Below are positions 42,520 through 47,321 of a stretch of 47,321 nt of DNA, one piece after another. Every line of letters begins with the position of its first letter. The stretch's first letter is position 1. A program made the translations under genes and the position numbers. The DNA is taken from assembly GCA_900556555.1 (NCBI GenBank), contig USPF01000008.1:1-47321 (forward strand). The letters run 5' to 3'. The notes beneath the pieces were generated by a model. That model saw nothing but the letters and a program-made list of their open reading frames with translations, was not told the origin of the DNA and did not search any database. The DNA is from an uncultured Blautia sp. Lineage in GTDB: Bacteria; Bacillota; Clostridia; Lachnospirales; Lachnospiraceae.

Positions 42520-43749
42520 ATGTCAAAATTTTTGAAAGTAATTGTGAACCTGGTGGTTCTCTTCTCCATAGTTGTAGCGACTGCACTTCTGGTACCTCCT
42601 TTCGTAGGAATTGATACCGTGATGAATGATAATACCAATACGGAGACAAACATTCCGGTTGGTTCCGTTGCATATGGAAAAGAAATCAAGGTAAAGGAAC
42701 TGAAAAAGAAAGACCGGATTATCTACAGCGAAGGTTCCAGTACCTATGTATATGAAATAACAGATATGGATGCCAGTGCAGGGGCATATGAAGTAAAAGA
42801 CCCTTACAGCAAGAGCAGCGAAGCTGAAGTTGTTACACTGCAGAAATCAGTACCTAAGGTAGCTGTTGTAGTTCCTTTTATCGGATATGCAGCCATTGCT
42901 CTTCAGAGCAAAGAGGGACTGATTGTTATTGGCCTTGGAATTGTTCTTCTAATCATCCTGTTTATCCTGTCAGAACTTTGGAGAAAAGATGATGACGATG
43001 ACGACGAGGATGATGAGGAAGATGACAATGAAGATGATGAGGATGACGACGAAGACGATGAAGAAGAGATGAGCCGTAAGGAACGCCGCCGTCTGAAAAA
43101 AGAAGAAAAGCGCCGCCGTAAGGAGGAAAAACGCCGTCTGAAAGAAGCAGAAGAAGACGAAGAATATGAAGAGGATGACGACGAGGAAGAGGAAGAAGAA
43201 TTAAGCCGCAAAGAACGCCGCCGTCTGAAAAAAGAAGAAAAACGCCGCCATAAGCTGGCGAAGAAAGGTCTTCTGGAAGATGACGACGAGGAAGAAGAAT
43301 CCTCTGAAACAGAAATTGCAGAACCTGTTTCTCTAGATGAAGGACAGCAGCACGAAGAACTTCAGGGCTTTGATGAAGCTATGAAAGAAGCAATGTCTTC
43401 TATAGCACTGGGAGTTTCCCAGGTGAATGCATCAGAAAACAGTGAACAGGAGGCACTTCCAGAAAAAGAACCTGCCAAGGAAGTTGATATAGAAGGAACA
43501 GAGCCAGAGATGCCTGAGGAAATTCCAGCAGCAGATGTTCCGGAAGCCGCAGAGGATATCCAGAGTGAAAACTTATTTGAAATGCAGGAAGAGATTTCAG
43601 ATGAGCCGAAAGTGGATGTCAATGCAGTTCCTAAGATGCCTTCTTTAGAAGAGCTTCTTGCAAAAGCAGAGGCAGCGGGTGAAAAACCAGAAGTGAAAAA
43701 AGATAAAGAAAATGAAGTGACACTGCTTGATTATTCAGATATTCTATAA
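42520..43749 (+). CDS. membrane protein with degenerate signal-peptidase-like domain and highly charged repeat tail
   Basis: A protein of 409 residues from the ATG with GAGGAG seven bases upstream. Membrane segments are at about 5-31 and 113-153. Between them a small beta domain reads NIPVGSVAYGKEIKVKELKKKD with a YEITD strand, resembling the barrel of type I signal peptidases/SipW, but no Ser-Lys pair is seen, so it should be inactive. After the second segment comes a cytoplasmic run of Asp/Glu. Two nearly identical blocks SRKERRRLKKEEKRR follow, spaced by acidic stretches, then a long acidic C-terminus. The DNA of the acid runs is GAT/GAC/GAG/GAA-rich. Confidence 0.8.
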   Translation: MSKFLKVIVNLVVLFSIVVATALLVPPFVGIDTVMNDNTNTETNIPVGSVAYGKEIKVKELKKKDRIIYSEGSSTYVYEITDMDASAGAYEVKDPYSKSSEAEVVTLQKSVPKVAVVVPFIGYAAIALQSKEGLIVIGLGIVLLIILFILSELWRKDDDDDDEDDEEDDNEDDEDDDEDDEEEMSRKERRRLKKEEKRRRKEEKRRLKEAEEDEEYEEDDDEEEEEELSRKERRRLKKEEKRRHKLAKKGLLEDDDEEEESSETEIAEPVSLDEGQQHEELQGFDEAMKEAMSSIALGVSQVNASENSEQEALPEKEPAKEVDIEGTEPEMPEEIPAADVPEAAEDIQSENLFEMQEEISDEPKVDVNAVPKMPSLEELLAKAEAAGEKPEVKKDKENEVTLLDYSDIL

Positions 43750-43761
43750 GAAATGAGAATG

Positions 43762-43795
43762 GGGAGGCTGGGAAACCAGTCTCTCTTTTGTTTTT
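43762..43795 (+). terminator. terminator before the S10 operon
   Basis: A 10-bp stem (43762-43771 with 43776-43785) with a GAAA tetraloop, followed by TTTTGTTTTT. Confidence 0.9.
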
Positions 43796-43816
43796 GAAAA
43801 AAAACAAAAAAAGTAC

Positions 43817-43845
43817 TTGCAATCTGGAAAGACTTCGTATATACT
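43817..43845 (+). promoter_or_regulatory. sigma-A promoter of the S10 ribosomal operon
   Basis: TTGCAA (43817-43822), a 17-nt spacer and TATACT (43840-43845). The start is expected near 43852, giving a 225-nt leader. Confidence 0.8.
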
Positions 43846-43851
43846 ACTAAG

Positions 43852-44076
43852 TGCTGTGACATGATAGCTATGAAGCGCGAGGTTGCTGGCATAAAGCCAG
43901 GTTTTCCGTGGAGCGAATGTCAAGTTAGGAAACTGACGACAAGTCACTGTATTACATCTTAAGATATACCACTACGGGGTGGGAGTGCGTGTTGTATTGA
44001 GATGACACACACGGGAATGTGTACAGTCGCCGCTTGTCGTACTACTTAAAAGTGCGAATAGGAGGAGACTTTTTTT
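43852..44076 (+). promoter_or_regulatory. structured leader of the S10 operon
   Basis: The untranslated leader holds several visible pairings. A closing GTGAC near the 5' end can pair with GTCAC near 43950. Inside it lie the hairpins CTGGC-ATAAA-GCCAG and TGTCAAGTT-AGGA-AACTGACGACA (bulged). A later CACA-CGGGAA-TGTG hairpin is near 44010-44025. AGGAGGAG lies shortly before the rpsJ ATG. No ORF is seen. Autoregulation by a ribosomal protein of the operon, such as L4, is plausible but not shown. Confidence 0.6.
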
Positions 44077-44394
44077 ATGGCAAGTCAAGTAATGAGAATC
44101 ACTTTAAAAGCTTATGATCATCAGTTAGTAGATGCATCAGCAGGCAAAATTATCGAAACTGTTAAGAAGAATGGAGCAACTGTTAGCGGACCGGTTCCAC
44201 TTCCTACTAAAAAAGAAGTAGTAACCATCTTACGTGCGGTTCACAAATACAAAGATTCCAGAGAACAGTTCGAACAGAGAACTCACAAAAGACTTATCGA
44301 TATCATTGCACCAACACAGAAAACTGTTGACGCTCTGGCTCGTTTAGAAATGCCAGCTGGTGTATATATCGACATCAAGATGAAACAGAAATAA
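44077..44394 (+). CDS. rpsJ: ribosomal protein S10
   Basis: A protein of 105 residues, normal length. It is part of the 30S head and also NusE in antitermination. The motifs are [58 protein letters not shown] (key parts [10 protein letters not shown] and [13 protein letters not shown]) and the end [12 protein letters not shown]. It is the first gene of the S10 operon. Confidence 0.99.
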   Translation: MASQVMRITLKAYDHQLVDASAGKIIETVKKNGATVSGPVPLPTKKEVVTILRAVHKYKDSREQFEQRTHKRLIDIIAPTQKTVDALARLEMPAGVYIDIKMKQK

Positions 44395-44523
44395 TTTTAT
44401 ATAGATTCTGTTTAAAATGAAGAGATTATCCTTACAAGGTTGATATAGGAATGTATCGACTGTTTGTCTAGGATGATTGCACATCACAGTGTAATCCGCT
44501 GTAGATTCACAGGAGGTAAAAAA
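44395..44523 (+). other. 129-nt spacer between rpsJ and rplC with small hairpins
   Basis: Much longer than the other gaps in this operon. GTTGATA pairs with TATCGAC near 44440-44462, and a bulged TGTAATC/GATTCACA stem lies just before the rplC AGGAGG. No T-run and no ORF with a ribosome site are seen. Confidence 0.5.
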
Positions 44524-45153
44524 ATGAAGAAAGCAATCTTAGCTACTAAAGTCGGAATGACTCAAATCTTCAACGAAGACGGAGTTTTAACTCCAGTAAC
44601 TGTATTGCAGGCTGGTCCTTGTGTAGTAACACAGATCAAAACAATGGACAATGATGGCTACGAAGCAGTACAGGTTGGTTATGGCGACAAGAGAGAAGCT
44701 CTTGTAAACAAACCAATGAAAGGCCACTTTGAAAAAGCTGGTGTATCCTGCAAGAGATTCGTAAGAGAATTCAAATTAGAAGGCGAATACGAATTAGGAC
44801 AGGAAATCAAAGCTGAAATCTTTGCAGCAGGTGACAAAATCGACGTTACTGCAATCAGCAAAGGTAAAGGATTCCAGGGTGCTATCAAGAGACACGGACA
44901 GTCCAGAGGACCTATGGCTCATGGTTCCAAATATCATCGTCACGCAGGTTCCAATGGTGCTTGCTCCGATCCGAGTAAGGTATTCAAAGGAAAAAGAATG
45001 CCAGGCCAGATGGGTGGAAAGAAAATCACCGTACAGAACCTGGAAATCGTAAAAGTTGACGTAGAGAACAATTTACTGTTAGTCAAAGGTGCTGTACCAG
45101 GACCGAAGAAATCCATGGTTACCATCAAAGAGACAGTAAAATGCGGTAAATAA
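44524..45153 (+). CDS. rplC: ribosomal protein L3
   Basis: A protein of 209 residues, starting [20 protein letters not shown] at the ATG with AGGAGGT upstream; an earlier in-frame start at 44464 has no support. It contains the L3 signature [20 protein letters not shown] and the loop near the peptidyl-transferase centre, GHARQ-like region [17 protein letters not shown]. It binds 23S rRNA early in 50S assembly. Confidence 0.98.
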   Translation: MKKAILATKVGMTQIFNEDGVLTPVTVLQAGPCVVTQIKTMDNDGYEAVQVGYGDKREALVNKPMKGHFEKAGVSCKRFVREFKLEGEYELGQEIKAEIFAAGDKIDVTAISKGKGFQGAIKRHGQSRGPMAHGSKYHRHAGSNGACSDPSKVFKGKRMPGQMGGKKITVQNLEIVKVDVENNLLLVKGAVPGPKKSMVTIKETVKCGK

Positions 45154-45179
45154 GTTCGTTGAAAGGAGGAACACACGTA

Positions 45180-45800
45180 ATGGCTAACGTATCTGTATTA
45201 AATATGGAAGGCAAAGAAGTTGGCAGCATGGAGCTTAATGATGCAGTGTTCGGTGTAGAAATCAACGAGCATCTGGTACATCAGGCTGTAGTGCTTCAGC
45301 TTGCAAATAATCGTCAGGGAACTCAGAAAGCTAAAACCCGTTCCGAAGTAAGCGGTGGCGGAAGAAAACCGTGGAGACAGAAAGGAACAGGTCACGCAAG
45401 ACAGGGTTCAACAAGAGCTCCTCAGTGGACAGGCGGCGGAGTTGTATTCGCTCCAGTACCAAGAGATTACTCTTTCAAAATGAACAAGAAAGAGAAAAGA
45501 GCTGCATTAAAATCCGTTCTGACAAGCAAAGTTCAGGAGAACAAATTCATCGTTCTTGATGAGCTGAAACTTGCAGAGGTTAAAACAAAAGAGATGAAGA
45601 AAGTGCTTGATAACCTCAAAGTAAACAACGCACTGGTAATCATCGGAGATGACAGCGAAAACGTAGCACTTTCCGCAAGAAATATTGCTGGCGTTCAGAC
45701 TGCATCTGTTAATACCATCAATGTATTCGACATGCTGAAATACAACACCATCATCGCAACCAAGAGCAGTGTTGCATCTATCGAGGAGGTGTACGCATAA
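45180..45800 (+). CDS. rplD: ribosomal protein L4
   Basis: A protein of 206 residues with a GAAAGGAGGA ribosome site. It has the exit-tunnel loop [20 protein letters not shown] and [20 protein letters not shown]. The end is the normal globular domain. The stop TAA overlaps the rplW ATG by one base. In some bacteria L4 represses its own operon. Confidence 0.98.
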   Translation: MANVSVLNMEGKEVGSMELNDAVFGVEINEHLVHQAVVLQLANNRQGTQKAKTRSEVSGGGRKPWRQKGTGHARQGSTRAPQWTGGGVVFAPVPRDYSFKMNKKEKRAALKSVLTSKVQENKFIVLDELKLAEVKTKEMKKVLDNLKVNNALVIIGDDSENVALSARNIAGVQTASVNTINVFDMLKYNTIIATKSSVASIEEVYA

Positions 45801-46099
45801 TGGCAGATATCAGATATTACGACGTAATCCTGAAACCAATCGTAACTGAGAAGAGCATGAACGCTATGGGCGAGAAGAAATACACATTTATGGTTCACCC
45901 GGAAGCAAACAAATCTCAGATTAAAGAAGCAGTTGAGAAAATGTTCGAAGGAACAAAAGTAAAAAGCGTAAACACCATGAACATGGACGGAAAGAACAAA
46001 CGTCGTGGAATGGTAGTTGGAAAAACTGCAAAGAGCAAGAAAGCAATCGTTGCTCTGACCGAGGACAGCAAAGACATCGAAATCTTCGAAGGACTTTAA
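45800..46099 (+). CDS. rplW: ribosomal protein L23
   Basis: A protein of 99 residues, normal length. It has [18 protein letters not shown], the [14 protein letters not shown] helix and the basic loop [18 protein letters not shown]. It is the main dock for signal recognition particle and trigger factor at the tunnel exit. AGGAGG lies in the end of rplD. Confidence 0.98.
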   Translation: MADIRYYDVILKPIVTEKSMNAMGEKKYTFMVHPEANKSQIKEAVEKMFEGTKVKSVNTMNMDGKNKRRGMVVGKTAKSKKAIVALTEDSKDIEIFEGL

Positions 46100-46160
46100 T
46101 TAGCAGCTGTTCGAAATATGCACACATAAGTGCGATACGAAATGAAAGGAGAACAAAGTA

Positions 46161-47006
46161 ATGGGAATCAAAAGCTTTAACCCATATACACCTTCCAGAA
46201 GACACATGACCTCCTCTGATTTCAACGAAATCACGAAGAGCACACCGGAGAAATCTCTGGTAGTGTCCCTGAAGAAAAACGCTGGTCGTAACAACCAGGG
46301 TAAAATCACTGTAAGACACCGCGGAGGCGGAAGCAGAAGAAAATACAGAATCATCGACTTCAAGAGAAGAAAAGATGATGTTCCGGCAATCGTTAAATCG
46401 ATCGAGTACGATCCGAACAGAACAGCAAACATCGCTCTGATCTGCTATGCAGACGGCGAGAAAGCATACATCCTGGCTCCGGAAGGACTGAAAGTTGGCA
46501 TGAAGGTTATGAGCGGCGCTGCTGCTGAAGTAAGACCTGGAAACTGCCTGCCGCTGTCCGAGATTCCGGTTGGTACCATGGTTCACAACGTAGAGCTTCA
46601 TGCAGGCAAAGGCGGACAGCTTGTTCGTGCAGCTGGTAATGGCGCTCAGCTGATGGCTAAAGAAGGTAAATACGCAACCCTTCGTCTTCCATCCGGAGAG
46701 ATGAGAATGGTTCCGATCAACTGCCGCGCATCCATCGGTGTTGTTGGAAATGGCGAGCACAGCCTGATCAACATTGGTAAAGCAGGACGGAAACGTAACA
46801 TGGGTATCCGCCCGACTGTACGTGGTTCTGTCATGAACCCGAATGACCATCCACACGGTGGTGGAGAAGGAAAGACCGGTATCGGACGTCCGGGCCCGTC
46901 TACTCCTTGGGGAAAACCGGCTCTTGGCCTGAAGACCAGAGCAAAGAACAAGCAGTCTAACAAGTACATCGTAAGAAGACGCGATGGAAAAGCTTTATCG
47001 AAATAA
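46161..47006 (+). CDS. rplB: ribosomal protein L2
   Basis: A protein of 281 residues, full length. It has [38 protein letters not shown] (key part [12 protein letters not shown]), and the conserved peptidyl-transferase-near segment [20 protein letters not shown] with the critical His. AAAGGAGAA precedes the start. Confidence 0.99.
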   Translation: MGIKSFNPYTPSRRHMTSSDFNEITKSTPEKSLVVSLKKNAGRNNQGKITVRHRGGGSRRKYRIIDFKRRKDDVPAIVKSIEYDPNRTANIALICYADGEKAYILAPEGLKVGMKVMSGAAAEVRPGNCLPLSEIPVGTMVHNVELHAGKGGQLVRAAGNGAQLMAKEGKYATLRLPSGEMRMVPINCRASIGVVGNGEHSLINIGKAGRKRNMGIRPTVRGSVMNPNDHPHGGGEGKTGIGRPGPSTPWGKPALGLKTRAKNKQSNKYIVRRRDGKALSK

Positions 47007-47017
47007 GGAGGTAAACG

Positions 47018-47299
47018 ATGTCTCGTTCATTAAAAAAAGGACCATTTGCAGATGAAAGCCTGTTAAAGAAAGTTGACGCTGCAAACGCTTCAGGAGATAA
47101 AACAGTCATTAAAACCTGGTCACGTCGTTCTACAATCTTCCCGTCATTCGTTGGACACACAATCGCTGTTCATGACGGAAGAAAACATGTGCCAGTATAT
47201 GTTACAGAAGATATGGTTGGACATAAACTCGGTGAGTTCGTTGCAACCAGAACATACAGAGGACATGGAAAAGACGAGAAAAAATCAGGTGTTCGCTAA
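47018..47299 (+). CDS. rpsS: ribosomal protein S19
   Basis: A protein of 93 residues, normal length. It has [40 protein letters not shown] and the end [17 protein letters not shown]. It binds S13 and the 16S rRNA in the head. AAGGAGGT precedes the start. The next gene of the operon begins just beyond the window. Confidence 0.99.
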   Translation: MSRSLKKGPFADESLLKKVDAANASGDKTVIKTWSRRSTIFPSFVGHTIAVHDGRKHVPVYVTEDMVGHKLGEFVATRTYRGHGKDEKKSGVR

Positions 47300-47303
47300 T
47301 ATT

Positions 47304-47321
47304 TGAAAGGAGGCTTTTATC
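47304..47321 (+). promoter_or_regulatory. ribosome binding site of the next gene (expected rplV)
   Basis: GAAAGGAGG near the window end follows the rpsS stop. No start codon is inside the window. By conserved S10-operon order the next gene should be rplV. Confidence 0.7.

Noticed and set aside
42903..43211. Minus-strand ORF that is almost entirely serine and arginine
   Set aside because: It is the antisense shadow of the Asp/Glu/Arg/Lys runs in the charged membrane protein. It has no ribosome site.
43000..43300. Possible tandem DNA repeat
   Set aside because: The two SRKERRRLKKEEKRR blocks are a coding-level duplication separated by different acid runs. There is no array of direct DNA repeats and no sign of a mobile element.
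1..47321. CRISPR array, insertion sequence, prophage, integron, tRNA or rRNA gene
   Set aside because: None seen on either strand. All larger ORFs are conserved chromosomal genes in tight operons.

Overview
This is a chromosomal core-genome segment of a low-GC, spore-forming Gram-positive anaerobe. I read it as Clostridia, most likely a Blautia- or Ruminococcus-like member of the Lachnospiraceae. Evidence for this is AddAB recombination genes in place of RecBCD, a FabK-type fatty-acid operon, the spoIIA/sigF and spoVA sporulation operons, an alpha/beta-type spore protein, a valS T-box leader, strong AGGAGG ribosome sites and the start of the S10 ribosomal operon. I see no phage, transposon, CRISPR array, tRNA or rRNA. 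The genus is inference from gene order and protein style.

Layout. 1-1.9 kb: a small membrane protein resembling an FMN-binding domain (minus strand), a 49-residue unknown ORF with its own promoter and terminator, and a Cof-type HAD phosphatase. 1.9-9.1 kb: addB-addA. 9.1-19.2 kb: one long operon for type II fatty-acid synthesis, fabH-fabK-fabD-fabG-fabF-accB-fabZ-accC-accDA (fused)-fabK-like. It is driven by one strong promoter covered by three copies of a FabT-like operator. 19.2-21.6 kb: a PadR-controlled envelope-sensing module (padR, DUF1700/HAAS, DUF4097, PspC). 21.6-23.1 kb: a SASP gene and a convergent endonuclease/exonuclease/phosphatase-family protein. 23.1-31.4 kb: T-box and valS, an LtaS-like sulfatase, folC, a 49-residue ORF, and a zinc-ribbon/TPR membrane protein. 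31.4-36.1 kb: spoIIAA-spoIIAB-sigF and spoVAA-AB-AC-AD-AE. 36.3-40.1 kb: tcdA-murB-rapZ-whiA and a Crh-like HPr paralogue. 40.1-43.8 kb: a GNAT acetyltransferase and an M18 aminopeptidase with interlocked divergent promoters, then a charged membrane protein whose extracytoplasmic part looks like a catalytically dead signal peptidase. 43.8 kb to the end: the S10 operon from its structured leader through rpsJ, rplC, rplD, rplW, rplB and rpsS, stopping at the ribosome site for the next gene (expected rplV).

Most of the window is conserved housekeeping, and I did not find a wholly new system. The most interesting signals are regulatory and structural. The SASP gene's terminator hairpin appears to share its 5' arm with a sigma-G -10 element, so only the sporulation transcript would have a free ribosome site. 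The HPr paralogue has Glu at position 15 where HPr has His and B. subtilis Crh has Gln. Three FabT-type boxes flank the fab promoter with no fabT nearby. A 41-nt near-perfect palindrome covers the folC promoter. The GNAT and aminopeptidase promoters interlock. Carboxyltransferase beta and alpha are fused in one chain.
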